In this document: positions 16,012 through 24,240 of the stretch, piece by piece | Position numbering within the stretch: the stretch's first letter is position 1 | How the letters are laid out: every line of letters starts with the position of its first letter | Source: an uncultured Eubacteriales bacterium | GTDB lineage: Bacteria; Bacillota; Clostridia; Oscillospirales; Oscillospiraceae | Assembly (NCBI GenBank): GCA_900549865.1 | Contig: URPU01000024.1 | Span: 1 to 27,037, forward strand | Reading direction: 5' to 3' | Length of the DNA stretch: 27,037 nt | Translations under genes and position numbers: made by a program | The notes under the pieces: model-generated | Databases searched by the model: none | What the model was told of the DNA's origin: nothing | The model's input: the letters and a program-made list of their open reading frames with translations, nothing else

Positions 16012-16635
16012 ATGAAAGATAAAAGCATACTCAAAACCGTAAAAACCGTATACAGCGCCGTGGCGGTGCTTGAATGCATACTCGGCCTTGTGATGCTGTG
16101 CTATCCGGGATTTTCTCTTTCGGCGCTTGGCATCATCCTCGGGATAGGGCTTGTCCTGTTCGGCGTTGTGGAGCTCATCGCCTACTTCTCCGGCAGTGCG
16201 CCGTTGATCCTTTCCAGAAACGTTCTGGCGGGCGGCATTTTCTTCATCATCCTCGGCGTGCTCGTGCTGACGAATCCTTTGGGGCTGATGAACTTCATAT
16301 GCATCGTCATCGGCGTCGGCATCCTCGCGGACAGCCTGTTCAAGCTCCAGTCCGTGCTGGACGTCAGGCAGTTCATGAGCCGCGGAAGCTGGTGGCTGGT
16401 ATTCGCGGCGCTGCTGCTGTCCGTGCTGGCGGGCATTCTGCTTGTCTTCTGGCCGGGTGAAAGCGGGCGCGCGCTCATCGTGCTGCTGGGCATCGGACTT
16501 CTGCTGAACGGCGCGTTCAACATCTTCGACGTGGTGTATGTGACCCGGTACGTCAAGGAATTCAAGGATTACTACCACACCAATTTCGATTATTCCGACG
16601 TTGTGGACTATCAGGACGACGACCGGAACAACTAA
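16012..16635 (+). CDS. DUF308 / HdeD-like membrane protein
   Basis: 207 residues with about six hydrophobic segments in pairs, for example VAVLECILGLVMLCYPGFSL, IILGIGLVLFGVVELIAYF, GGIFFIILGVLVLTNPLGLM and ALLLSVLAGILLVFWPGESG. The repeated helix-(Y/N/W)P-G-helix pattern is the DUF308/HdeD signature. In enterobacteria HdeD is linked to acid resistance; the role in Clostridia is unknown. The acidic tail (YSDVVDYQDDDRNN) is unusual for a small membrane protein and probably cytoplasmic. GGAGG lies 6 bases before the ATG. It is monocistronic with its own promoter and terminator. Confidence 0.85.
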   Translation: MKDKSILKTVKTVYSAVAVLECILGLVMLCYPGFSLSALGIILGIGLVLFGVVELIAYFSGSAPLILSRNVLAGGIFFIILGVLVLTNPLGLMNFICIVIGVGILADSLFKLQSVLDVRQFMSRGSWWLVFAALLLSVLAGILLVFWPGESGRALIVLLGIGLLLNGAFNIFDVVYVTRYVKEFKDYYHTNFDYSDVVDYQDDDRNN

Positions 16636-16644
16636 CTGAAAAGC

Positions 16645-16676
16645 AACGTGGCCGCACATGGCGGCCACGTTTTTTT
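16645..16676. terminator. Intrinsic terminator after the DUF308 gene, also downstream of the alpha-galactosidase
   Basis: AACGTGGCCGC pairs with GCGGCCACGTT around a short loop, followed by TTTTTT on the plus strand. The alpha-galactosidase gene converges on it from the minus strand with no T-run in that direction, so it is best supported for the plus strand. Confidence 0.85.
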
Positions 16677-18846
16677 ACGCTTCCTTATCGAAATGGAACC
16701 TGAATGCGGTGTATTCACCCGCCGCGGGAAGCGGAATGCCGATGAACATCAGCTCACTTCCGCTGAGCGTCATGCCGGTCTCGCGGCAGACGTAGCGCAC
16801 GTGCGCGTCAAGCCCCTTACAGCGGACGTAGATAACGACCGGGTTTCCATAGTCCGTGCCGCTGCTGTCGGTGGTGACGGCTGTGAGAAGCGCGTGCGCA
16901 CCGTCCGGGCTGACGGAGTTCCACGCCATATAGCCGGACTTATCCGGCCAGTCCGTCACGCGGTAATACAGGCCGTTGTGGATAAGCTCCCAATCAGCCT
17001 TGAACGCCTCTATCTGGCAGCGTATTTTACTCTTATCCTCATCCGAAAGCTTCGTCAGGTCTAGCTCATAGCCGAAGTTGCCGGACATGGCGACTGCCGC
17101 GCGAGTGTCTATATCCGTGACACGGCCGTTCTGGTGATTCGGCACGGCCGAAACATGACTGCCGACAACGGAGATGGGATATCCGAAGGACGCGCCGTAC
17201 TGGATGCGCAGGCGCTCGATAGCGTCGGTATTGTCACTCGTCCATATCTGGGGCGTATAGTACATCATGCCGGCGTCAAAGCGCGCGCCGCCGCTGCTGC
17301 ACCCCTCTATGAGCATATCAGGATAGCGTGTGCGCAGACGCTCGATAAAATCATACACGCCGAGGACGTATTTATAGCACAGCTCGCCGAAGTTCTGCCT
17401 TTCGGCAAGAGCCGAGTACGCCTCGCAGATGCTGCGGTTCATGTCCATCTTGATATACTCAACATTTGCCGAGTCTATGACGGCGCATATCATGTCATAT
17501 ATCGCTGTGCGCACATCCGCGCGTGTGAAGTCCAGCACGAGCTGACTTCTGCCGAGGACGGGCGGCTTGCCGGGTATCGTCATGGCCCAATCGGGATGCG
17601 CACGGTAAAGCGCGCTGTTTTCGTTGACCATTTCCGGCTCTATCCACAGGCCGAATTTAAGCCCCAGCGCGTTTATTTTGTCCACGGTGTCTTTAAGCTC
17701 CCCGCCGAGCTTACCGGTGTTCACATACCAGTCACCGAGGCCGCGGTCATCCGGGCCGCGCTCACCGAACCAGCCGTCGTCCAGCACGAACATCTCTATG
17801 CCGAGCTTCGCCGCCTCCGCGGCTATCTCGACGAGCTTTTCACCGGTGAAATCAAAATACGTCGCCTCCCAGTTGTTGACCAGAACGGGGCGGCGGGAGA
17901 GCTTGTACGGCTCACGGCAGACGTTGTTTCTGATAAAGCGGTGGAATATGTGACTCAGGCGGCCAAAGCCCGAATCGGAAAACGCCATTATGACCTCCGG
18001 CGTGAAAAAGTGCTCACCACAATCAAGCAGGAAGTCGAAGCGCTCATCTGACACGCCCATCTGTACCCGCGTCTGCGAGTACTGATCCTGCTGCGCTTCA
18101 AGGATGAAATTGCCGCTGTACATCAGCGCCATGCCATAGACCACGCCGTGCTCCTCCCCTGCGCCGCTTTCCGCAAGCATTGCGAACGGGTTGTGCTGGT
18201 GGCCGGACACGCCCCTGCGGCTGCCGATGGCAAAGCAGCCATGCCCGACAGGTGTCCTCTCCGGATTCATCTCGTGGAAGTGGCGGCCGTAAAAATGCAC
18301 GAGCTCGTACTCCCCTGACAGGAAGTCCATGGACATGCTCATGACGCGGTTAAGGTGCAACGCGTCTGTGCCGGTATTCTCCACCTCGACAGCGCGGCAT
18401 ATAACATCCTCATCATAAAACACACCGTAGCGCAGCGTCACGCGCACGCCAACGCGCTTGTCCTCCAGCACTATCGCGCAGGTCTGTGCCCCGCCGCCAT
18501 ATGCCGCGGGGAGCCCCGGTATAGAATACTTCCCTTCCGTAATGCTGTGGCCGGAATAGCGCAGATCGACGGCGGAGCTTCCGTCCGCGCCGGTGACGAC
18601 GAAGGCATGCCGCCTGTAATCCCCGCCGCCGCAGCATGAATACTCCTGCGGGAGAAAATCGCATGAGAACGTGTTGCCGCCCTTGTAATCATACGGAACG
18701 CCGTTTGCGCCGCGGAAATAATATGTGAGGAGCTGCGAAGCGTCGCAGTCCATACGCGGGCCGTAGTACAGATGGAAAAGGAAGCCCTTTTCATTCACGC
18801 CCATCTGATAGCTTGTGTTTTTCGTGTTCAGCGTAATAAGCTGCAT
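16675..18846 (-). CDS. Alpha-galactosidase, glycoside hydrolase family 36
   Basis: 723 residues, the usual size for GH36 alpha-galactosidases, which release terminal alpha-galactose from melibiose, raffinose and stachyose. There is no signal peptide, so it acts in the cytoplasm on imported sugar. An N-terminal beta-rich domain is followed by a TIM barrel with FVLDDGWFGERG (Asp356-Asp357), FGLWIEPEMVNENS near 398-411, IKMDMNRS with the nucleophile Asp468, GCSSGGARFD at 515-524, and WTSDNTDAIERLR with the acid/base Asp538. These match the GH36 catalytic pair. GGGGG precedes the ATG. It is the last gene of the transport operon, 10 bases after the second permease. Confidence 0.96.
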   Translation of the reverse strand: MQLITLNTKNTSYQMGVNEKGFLFHLYYGPRMDCDASQLLTYYFRGANGVPYDYKGGNTFSCDFLPQEYSCCGGGDYRRHAFVVTGADGSSAVDLRYSGHSITEGKYSIPGLPAAYGGGAQTCAIVLEDKRVGVRVTLRYGVFYDEDVICRAVEVENTGTDALHLNRVMSMSMDFLSGEYELVHFYGRHFHEMNPERTPVGHGCFAIGSRRGVSGHQHNPFAMLAESGAGEEHGVVYGMALMYSGNFILEAQQDQYSQTRVQMGVSDERFDFLLDCGEHFFTPEVIMAFSDSGFGRLSHIFHRFIRNNVCREPYKLSRRPVLVNNWEATYFDFTGEKLVEIAAEAAKLGIEMFVLDDGWFGERGPDDRGLGDWYVNTGKLGGELKDTVDKINALGLKFGLWIEPEMVNENSALYRAHPDWAMTIPGKPPVLGRSQLVLDFTRADVRTAIYDMICAVIDSANVEYIKMDMNRSICEAYSALAERQNFGELCYKYVLGVYDFIERLRTRYPDMLIEGCSSGGARFDAGMMYYTPQIWTSDNTDAIERLRIQYGASFGYPISVVGSHVSAVPNHQNGRVTDIDTRAAVAMSGNFGYELDLTKLSDEDKSKIRCQIEAFKADWELIHNGLYYRVTDWPDKSGYMAWNSVSPDGAHALLTAVTTDSSGTDYGNPVVIYVRCKGLDAHVRYVCRETGMTLSGSELMFIGIPLPAAGEYTAFRFHFDKEA

Positions 18847-18856
18847 AATATCCCCC

Positions 18857-19681
18857 TTACTTTACGGCGCTGTCTATCATGCCCTGAATGAAGTACTTCT
18901 GCAGAATGATAAAGCAGACGATAACGGGCAGTATCGCCAGCAGCGCGGCCGCGGAGGCCGCGTACAGGTTGCTGTACGTCTGCGAGAAGAACTGGGAAAT
19001 GGACAGCGTGACCGTGTTCATTCTGGAAGCCTGAAGTATATAGCGCGTGAACTGATAGTCATTCCAGCAGTTTATGCCGGCCAGTATTGCGACGGAGGCC
19101 GTGACGGGCTTTAGCTGTGGAAGGATTATGAGAAAGAAGGTCTTGAACGGGCCGCAGCCGTCTATCGTCGCCGCCTCGTCCAGCGCGACGGGAATGGAGC
19201 GGATGAAATTCGTGTAGAGAAATATGCCCTGCGGGAGCTGATACGTGATGATGACGAGTATCACGGCCCAGAGCTTGTTTATGCCGCCCATGCCGACGAT
19301 GATGGAGTACAGCGACACAAGTATGCTCAGCGGCGGCACCATCATTATCCCCAGCACGAACGCCTGCACACCCTTGTTGAAGCGGCTTTCGCGCCGTGCC
19401 AGCGGATAGGCCGCAAGCGCGCTTATCGCAACGCCCAGCACCACCACGCACACGGTTATTATCGCGGTGCGCCCAAGCGCGCCCATTATCCCCGCCCCGG
19501 CTATCGCCTCTTTGAAATTCTCCAGCGTGGGCACATCCGGGAAGTGCCAGTAAGAACTGCGGTCTGCCGGGTTTTTGAAGGATATGGTCGTAAGTATGTA
19601 AAATGGCGAGATATAGACCAGCGTGACCAGCAGCAGCACCGGTATGCGCAGCAGCCTTCTCGCCGTGCTTTCATTTTTCAC
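18857..19681 (-). CDS. Carbohydrate ABC transporter permease, MalG-like
   Basis: 274 residues with six predicted membrane helices. The EAA loop that contacts the ATPase is clear near residue 190: EAATIDGCGPFKTFFLIILP followed by QLKP. The N-terminus (LRIPVLLLVTLVYISPFYIL) and PADRSSYWHFPDVPTLENF resemble MalG-type sugar permeases of the CUT1 family. The GTG start overlaps the previous permease's TGA (GTGA, 4 bases), with AGGTGG just upstream, so translation is coupled. It forms the membrane channel with the 289-residue permease. Confidence 0.94.
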   Translation of the reverse strand: MKNESTARRLLRIPVLLLVTLVYISPFYILTTISFKNPADRSSYWHFPDVPTLENFKEAIAGAGIMGALGRTAIITVCVVVLGVAISALAAYPLARRESRFNKGVQAFVLGIMMVPPLSILVSLYSIIVGMGGINKLWAVILVIITYQLPQGIFLYTNFIRSIPVALDEAATIDGCGPFKTFFLIILPQLKPVTASVAILAGINCWNDYQFTRYILQASRMNTVTLSISQFFSQTYSNLYAASAAALLAILPVIVCFIILQKYFIQGMIDSAVK

Positions 19682-20547
19682 AGTTCCACCTGCCTTTTTT
19701 GCAGCGCCTTTACCACGGTGTTGCTGACTATCATAATGAAGACGAAGAACACAAGTCCGACCGCCGCAGCGTAACCGGCGCGCTCACTGCCGAAGTAGAG
19801 ACGGTGGATGAGCGTGGAGAGCGAGTTCGTGTCATATCCGGGGCCGCCGCCCGTCAGCGCAGAGATAACGTCGAAAAGCTTCAATCCGCCGATAAGGTTG
19901 ATGGTGACGGAGGATGTGACGGCGGGCATCAGAAGCGGCAGGGTGACGTAGAAAAAGCGCTGCCGGTCATTCACGCCGTCTATCGCCGCGGCGTCATAGT
20001 ACAGCGTCGGGATGTTCTGAAGCCCGGCGAGGTAAATGACCATGGATATCCCGGCAAATTGAAGCGAGTTTACAAGCATGAGTATGATAACGGCCCTGCT
20101 GCCCTTGGCAAGCCAATCGACGGGCTGCGCGCCGAAGAGCTTCAGCACATCGTTCACAGCGCCGTTATTATAGGTGAAGAAAAAGTACATGATATAGCCC
20201 ATGATCAGCGGCGCTATCATGACCGGAAGGTATATGACCGTGCGGATAAGCGACCGGCCGCGGAACTTTTTGTTGAGCAGCACGGCAAAGGCAATGCCCA
20301 GCACATTCTGCACGAGCGTGCTTCCAAAGCCGTATATGATGGTGTTGACAAACGCCGTGCGCACGTTTTCATCCGTCAGCATACGGGCGTAGTTTTTCAG
20401 CCCGACGAATTTATAGCTTGGGGAATAGCCGTTCCAGTTTGTGAGCGAGAGGTAAATGCCCTTTATGAACGGCAGCACCACAAACACGGCGAACAGCGCC
20501 AGCGCCGGAACGTAGAACAGGTTGATGAGCCTGTTTTTTTTCTGCAT
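19678..20547 (-). CDS. Carbohydrate ABC transporter permease, MalF/UgpA-like
   Basis: 289 residues, six helices, CUT1 family. The first helix is YVPALALFAVFVVLPFIKGI, then YLSLTNWNGYSP and FVGLKNYARML, the normal start of UgpA/MsmF-type permeases. The EAA-like loop reads YYDAAAIDGVNDRQRFFYVT then LPLLMP. FDVISALTGGGPGYDTNSLS is the conserved late periplasmic loop. GGAGG lies 7 bases before the ATG. It follows the binding-protein gene after a 77-base gap that holds a perfect hairpin and overlaps the next permease by 4 bases. Confidence 0.94.
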   Translation of the reverse strand: MQKKNRLINLFYVPALALFAVFVVLPFIKGIYLSLTNWNGYSPSYKFVGLKNYARMLTDENVRTAFVNTIIYGFGSTLVQNVLGIAFAVLLNKKFRGRSLIRTVIYLPVMIAPLIMGYIMYFFFTYNNGAVNDVLKLFGAQPVDWLAKGSRAVIILMLVNSLQFAGISMVIYLAGLQNIPTLYYDAAAIDGVNDRQRFFYVTLPLLMPAVTSSVTINLIGGLKLFDVISALTGGGPGYDTNSLSTLIHRLYFGSERAGYAAAVGLVFFVFIMIVSNTVVKALQKRQVEL

Positions 20548-20569
20548 AACGATGCCTCCGAATTCAAAC

Positions 20570-20600
20570 CACGGACAGGGATATAAAGTCCCTGTCCGTG
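20570..20600 (-). repeat. Perfect 12-bp stem hairpin between binding-protein and permease genes
   Basis: CACGGACAGGGA (20570-20581) and TCCCTGTCCGTG (20589-20600) are exact reverse complements around a 7-base loop. Transcribed from the minus strand it has no T-run after it, so it is more likely an mRNA-stabilising or partial-attenuation element than a full terminator. This kind of site commonly keeps binding-protein mRNA above permease mRNA. Confidence 0.8.
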
Positions 20601-20624
20601 AGATTTTTGTGAAAGTACAGGCCC

Positions 20625-21917
20625 TTATGCGCCGAACTTATCGTTGAATGTATCCTTGACGAGCTTTGCCGTGGATTCCACAGCGCCGTCCTTCTGTGCA
20701 AGGACATCCTGTCCGGAGGCGCAGATGGTGTCCCACAGGCCGCTGGGGCAATACTCGCGGTCAAAGAACGGGAAGGCCCTGACGCTGGAATACTTGTCGA
20801 GGTAGGGCTGGATCATGCCGAGATCGACCTTGACGTTGGTGAGGGCCGGCTTATTTCCGGTGGCCTCGGGGATGGCCTTGGCAACGTCGGGCTGGGCAAG
20901 GTAATTGAGCAGTTCTATCGCGGCATCCTTCACCTTGCTGTCCTTGCTTATGCCGAGAGCCACGTTCTCACCGGAGATGAGGGTGACATCGTCATCAGCG
21001 GTCTTTGCGGGCAGGGGCATCATGCCGAGGTTGACATCGGGATTCATGCTGAGCGCGATGGGAACGGCAATATTGCCATAGAAGAGGAATGCGGTCTCGT
21101 TCTCGGCAATGGAGGCAACGTCGGCGGTGTACTCGCCTGTCACGCAGTCCTCATTGAGATAGCCCTTGCTGACCCAGGAGTCGAGCATTGCGGAGATCTC
21201 CGCCCAGACAGTCTCGTCAAAGTTACCGGCCTTGAGGTCTGCCGCGAGGTTGCCGTTGGGATTGGTGATGAAGTAGCTGGGTGCAACGCGGTCATAGAAC
21301 CAGCCGACAGTGAAGTTGTTCGCGCCGCCCATGTGAACAGGATTCTTGCCGATGGCGAGGACCTTGTCAAAGGCCGCTTCCATGTCCATCCATGTCTTGA
21401 TGTCATCGACGTTTACTCCGGCTTCCTCGCACACATCGACGTTGTAGACTATGCCCTCGATGGACATGTCAAACGGAAGCACGAACATGTTGCCGTCCTC
21501 ATCGGTGATAACGGGCGCGATCTGCGGGTCTATGTACTGGACGAAGTTCAGCTCGTTGACCGGCATGAGGTAATCGCTGTAGCGCGCGACGGACCAACCG
21601 TGCGTGTCAAACACGTCGGGCATGTCGTTCGCCGCCATCTTGGTTTTCATAAGCTCTTCATAGGTCTCGCCGGGGGCAGAGAACTCGACCGTGTAGCCCG
21701 TCTCCTCCTCAAAGGCCTTGACCGCGGCCTGCATGGCCTCGACCTGCGGGCCGGCGCCGCTGACCCACATCGTGATGGTGACGTTTTCCGCGGGCGCTTC
21801 GGCCTCCGCCGTGGTGTCCGCCGCCGGAGCCTCTGCCGCCGGCTGCGCCGTCTGTCCGCAGGCGGCCATTGACAGCGCCATGATCAGGACGAGAAGCAAT
21901 GCTGTGAATTTTTTCAT
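20625..21917 (-). CDS. Sugar ABC transporter substrate-binding lipoprotein
   Basis: 430 residues. The signal (KKFTALLLVLIMALSM) ends in lipobox MAAC with Cys20, so it is a membrane-anchored lipoprotein. An Ala/Glu/Pro-rich linker to about residue 44 is followed by a family-1 solute-binding fold: VTITMWVSGAGPQVEAMQ, FEEETGYTVEFSAPGETY, MAANDMPDVFDTHGWSVARY and the FLFYGNIAVPIALSMNPDVN region. AAAGGGG lies 6 bases before the ATG. Neighbouring permeases and GH36 enzyme suggest alpha-galactosides such as raffinose or melibiose as ligand, but the binding residues cannot be assigned from sequence. First gene of the operon; the divergent sensor genes lie upstream. Confidence 0.95.
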   Translation of the reverse strand: MKKFTALLLVLIMALSMAACGQTAQPAAEAPAADTTAEAEAPAENVTITMWVSGAGPQVEAMQAAVKAFEEETGYTVEFSAPGETYEELMKTKMAANDMPDVFDTHGWSVARYSDYLMPVNELNFVQYIDPQIAPVITDEDGNMFVLPFDMSIEGIVYNVDVCEEAGVNVDDIKTWMDMEAAFDKVLAIGKNPVHMGGANNFTVGWFYDRVAPSYFITNPNGNLAADLKAGNFDETVWAEISAMLDSWVSKGYLNEDCVTGEYTADVASIAENETAFLFYGNIAVPIALSMNPDVNLGMMPLPAKTADDDVTLISGENVALGISKDSKVKDAAIELLNYLAQPDVAKAIPEATGNKPALTNVKVDLGMIQPYLDKYSSVRAFPFFDREYCPSGLWDTICASGQDVLAQKDGAVESTAKLVKDTFNDKFGA

Positions 21918-21953
21918 TTTGAACCCCTTTCTGAAATTTCGGTGTATTTTATG

Positions 21954-21972
21954 GCTGTAATTATTCTACAGC
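21954..21972. promoter_or_regulatory. Inverted repeat, possible operator of the transport operon
   Basis: GCTGTA, 7 bases, TACAGC: perfect 6-base arms. It lies between the probable -10 of the binding-protein gene (plus 21986-21991) and its ATG, overlapping or just past the predicted transcription start. Confidence 0.5.
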
Positions 21973-21985
21973 TTTTTTCTCTGAT

Positions 21986-22014
21986 TTTATATGCCCCAAT
22001 CCTACGATTCAGAA
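21986..22014 (-). promoter_or_regulatory. Candidate promoter of the alpha-galactoside transport operon
   Basis: Read on the minus strand: TTCTGA, 17-base spacer, TATAAA. The -10 is good, the -35 poor (three of six), which would fit a promoter needing an activator such as the YesN-like regulator. Confidence 0.45.
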
Positions 22015-22044
22015 GCTGTTTTGTACACTTAGCCAAAATAGGCG

Positions 22045-22073
22045 TAGAAATCCGCGGCGCAAGCTGGTATAAT
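22045..22073 (+). promoter_or_regulatory. Candidate promoter of the histidine kinase operon
   Basis: TAGAAA (four of six), 17-base spacer, perfect TATAAT. The start of transcription would fall near 22080, which rules out the TTG at 22073 as start codon and leaves the ATGs at 22091 or 22115. Confidence 0.55.
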
Positions 22074-22114
22074 TGTGGCATAAGCACAGTATGAAAACGA
22101 AGGTAACATGGCCT

Positions 22115-23860
22115 ATGAAAAGAAAGCTTCTCGGCTCCAGCTTCACACGCACATTCCTGCGGCAGTTTTTCTTCAGCGCGCTTCTGCCGCTGATCGGGCT
22201 GTCCGCCGCTCTTTCCATATACTACAGCCGCACGGCGTTCGACTTCAACGCAACGCTTTATTCCTCCATGCTGGACACTGCGGCCGGGGCCATGGCGGAC
22301 TCCTTCAACGAGCTTGAGCAGATATCCTTCACCCCATATTTATATAAGGAAGCCTCACTGACGGTTTCCTACATGCACAACGGCTTCTGCCGCGCCGGAG
22401 CGGAGACGCCGGAATACTTAAACACCGCCCCCGCCGTATCGGAATACACGATGCTGCTGACAAAGATGCTGCACTCATCACCGCAGCATATAGAGGGCAT
22501 CACCTTCTACCCTCTCGGCGAATATCAGGGGGACGCGTACTCCATCCGCCGCAGCACTGCCGGGCTTATTGAGGAGCAGGCCGGGCGCGAATATGTGCAG
22601 CGGCTTTACGAGCTGACGGGGCGGCAAAGCACCGCGCCCGTATTCCTCCGGCTGGACGGCGCGGAGGATAGCTTTTCCCTTCTGCGCGTCATACAGGATT
22701 TTGACAACGGGCGTAGCCTTGGCATAATGCGCATAGACACGCGCGCGGATGCACTGGGGCAGAGCCTCGCGGCTTTCGACGTGTCCGAAAACTCGTTTCT
22801 TCTGCTGGCGGACAGCCGCGGCGGCACGGTGTACAGCGTCGGCACGATACGCCCGGAGCTGACGGAGGCGGCGCTCAACGGCGCGGGCACAGCCCGTTCC
22901 GGCGGCGCGAAATACCACATCTTCACGCCCGCGCTGGCCGCGCCCGGCTGGATGCTGGTCTACGCCGTTTCCGACGCGGATATGGGCGCAAGCTTCGCCG
23001 GGTCCATCAGCATAATCATCGCAATGGCGCTGCTGGCGTTCGCCGTCACCTACATTCTCTGGCGGATACGCTCCGCCGGAACGCTGGCCTCTATCGACGC
23101 CATACTTGAGGGGATAAGACAGCTTCGCCACGGCAACTTTGCCTATAAATGCACCGTGCCGGACAGCGAGGGCTACGGCATGATAGCGGACTCCCTCAAC
23201 AAGACGGGGCAGCGCCTGCACGAGCTTGTCGAGGCGGAGGCCAGCGCCCGCGAGAGCCAGAGCCGTTCCGAATACCTCGCGCTGCAATCGCAGATAAACC
23301 CGCATTTCCTCTACAACACGCTGAACGGCTTCATCGCCCTGAACCGCATGGGCGAACGAAAGCTGCTGGAAAACAGCATAATACAGCTGACGCGGCTGTT
23401 CCGCTATACATGCAGCAGCAGCGACATATCCACGGCGGCACAGGAATACCAGTTCGCCCGGCAGTACCTTGAATTGCAGAGGCTGCGTTTCGGGGAGCAG
23501 CTTGAGTATACCATATCGGTGGACGAGGGCGCAGGAGACATCGCCATCCCGAAGCTGATAGTGCAGCCGATCGTGGAAAACTGCGTGGTGCACGGCATGG
23601 AGGACACCGGAGAGGCCATAACCGTCACTCTCGCCGCCCGGCTTACAGACGGCGGAGAGAACCTGTGCATGGAGATAAGCGACAACGGCGCGGGCTTTGA
23701 CCCGGCGCTTGCGGAGAATGCGCCGCACGTCGGCTTGGAGAACGTGAAGCGCCGGCTGGAGATGTTCCGCCGCGGAGCAAGCTTCACGATAGAAAGCGCC
23801 CCCGGCCACGGCACACGCGTGCGCATAACGATACCGCTGGACGGTGAGGAAAAGGCATGA
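22115..23860 (+). CDS. Sensor histidine kinase, YesM-like (His_kinase / LytS-type)
   Basis: About 581 residues from the ATG at 22115; an ATG at 22091 would add 8. Layout: membrane helix near 17-37 (FFFSALLPLIGLSAALSIYY), a large extracellular sensor region, a second helix near 297-318 (SISIIIAMALLAFAVTYILW), a HAMP-like linker, the phosphorylation site QINPHFLYNTLNGF (His397), then an ATPase domain with LIVQPIVENCVVHGM (N-box), ISDNGAGFDP (G1) and VGLENVKRRLEMF. This is the YesM architecture, used for extracellular sugar sensing in Bacillota. The AAGG before 22115 is weakly placed, so the start is uncertain. It overlaps the next gene by 4 bases (ATGA) and is divergent from the sugar importer. 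Confidence 0.94.
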   Translation: MKRKLLGSSFTRTFLRQFFFSALLPLIGLSAALSIYYSRTAFDFNATLYSSMLDTAAGAMADSFNELEQISFTPYLYKEASLTVSYMHNGFCRAGAETPEYLNTAPAVSEYTMLLTKMLHSSPQHIEGITFYPLGEYQGDAYSIRRSTAGLIEEQAGREYVQRLYELTGRQSTAPVFLRLDGAEDSFSLLRVIQDFDNGRSLGIMRIDTRADALGQSLAAFDVSENSFLLLADSRGGTVYSVGTIRPELTEAALNGAGTARSGGAKYHIFTPALAAPGWMLVYAVSDADMGASFAGSISIIIAMALLAFAVTYILWRIRSAGTLASIDAILEGIRQLRHGNFAYKCTVPDSEGYGMIADSLNKTGQRLHELVEAEASARESQSRSEYLALQSQINPHFLYNTLNGFIALNRMGERKLLENSIIQLTRLFRYTCSSSDISTAAQEYQFARQYLELQRLRFGEQLEYTISVDEGAGDIAIPKLIVQPIVENCVVHGMEDTGEAITVTLAARLTDGGENLCMEISDNGAGFDPALAENAPHVGLENVKRRLEMFRRGASFTIESAPGHGTRVRITIPLDGEEKA

Positions 23861-24240
23861 AGATATTGATAGCTGACGACGAGAAGCTTGTGCGGATAGG
23901 GCTTGAAAGTATGCTGGAGGAGCTGCTGCCGGGCCGGGCGGAATACCTGCACGCCGCCAACGCTTTTCAGGCCATGGCGCTGCTGGAAGAGCGCGGCGCG
24001 CCGGAGCTTGCCTTTGTGGACCACAAAATGCCGCGCATGACGGGGCTGGAGCTTATAGAGAGCTGCGCCGGGCAGTATACCGGCACGCGCTGGATGCTCA
24101 TGAGCGGCTATGACATGGCGCAGTATTCGCCGCGCATCGCGCGCTGCGGCATTGAATGCGTGCTGCCGAAGCCCGTGAGCACGGACGAGCTTGCAGCGCT
24201 GCTTATTTCATTCGGGATAGAGGTGAACGCGCAATGGTGA
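23857..24240 (+). CDS. Receiver-only response regulator (CheY-like)
   Basis: 127 residues, a single receiver domain with no output domain. Acidic pocket Asp7-Asp8 in MKILIADDEKLV, phosphoacceptor Asp55 in AFVDHKMPRMTG, Ser83 in MLMSGYD at the usual Thr/Ser position, and Lys105 in LPKPVS. All needed residues are present, so phosphorylation should be possible. The start overlaps the kinase stop (ATGA), and the stop overlaps the next regulator's ATG. It could be a phosphate sink or shuttle, or act by protein contact. It is not a truncated version of the next gene, since the two receivers differ clearly in sequence. Confidence 0.93.
   Translation: MKILIADDEKLVRIGLESMLEELLPGRAEYLHAANAFQAMALLEERGAPELAFVDHKMPRMTGLELIESCAGQYTGTRWMLMSGYDMAQYSPRIARCGIECVLPKPVSTDELAALLISFGIEVNAQW

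Noticed and set aside
22478..23809. 443-codon minus-strand frame opposite the histidine kinase
   Set aside because: Antisense to a gene with all kinase motifs; Ala/Arg/Val-rich product without recognisable domains.
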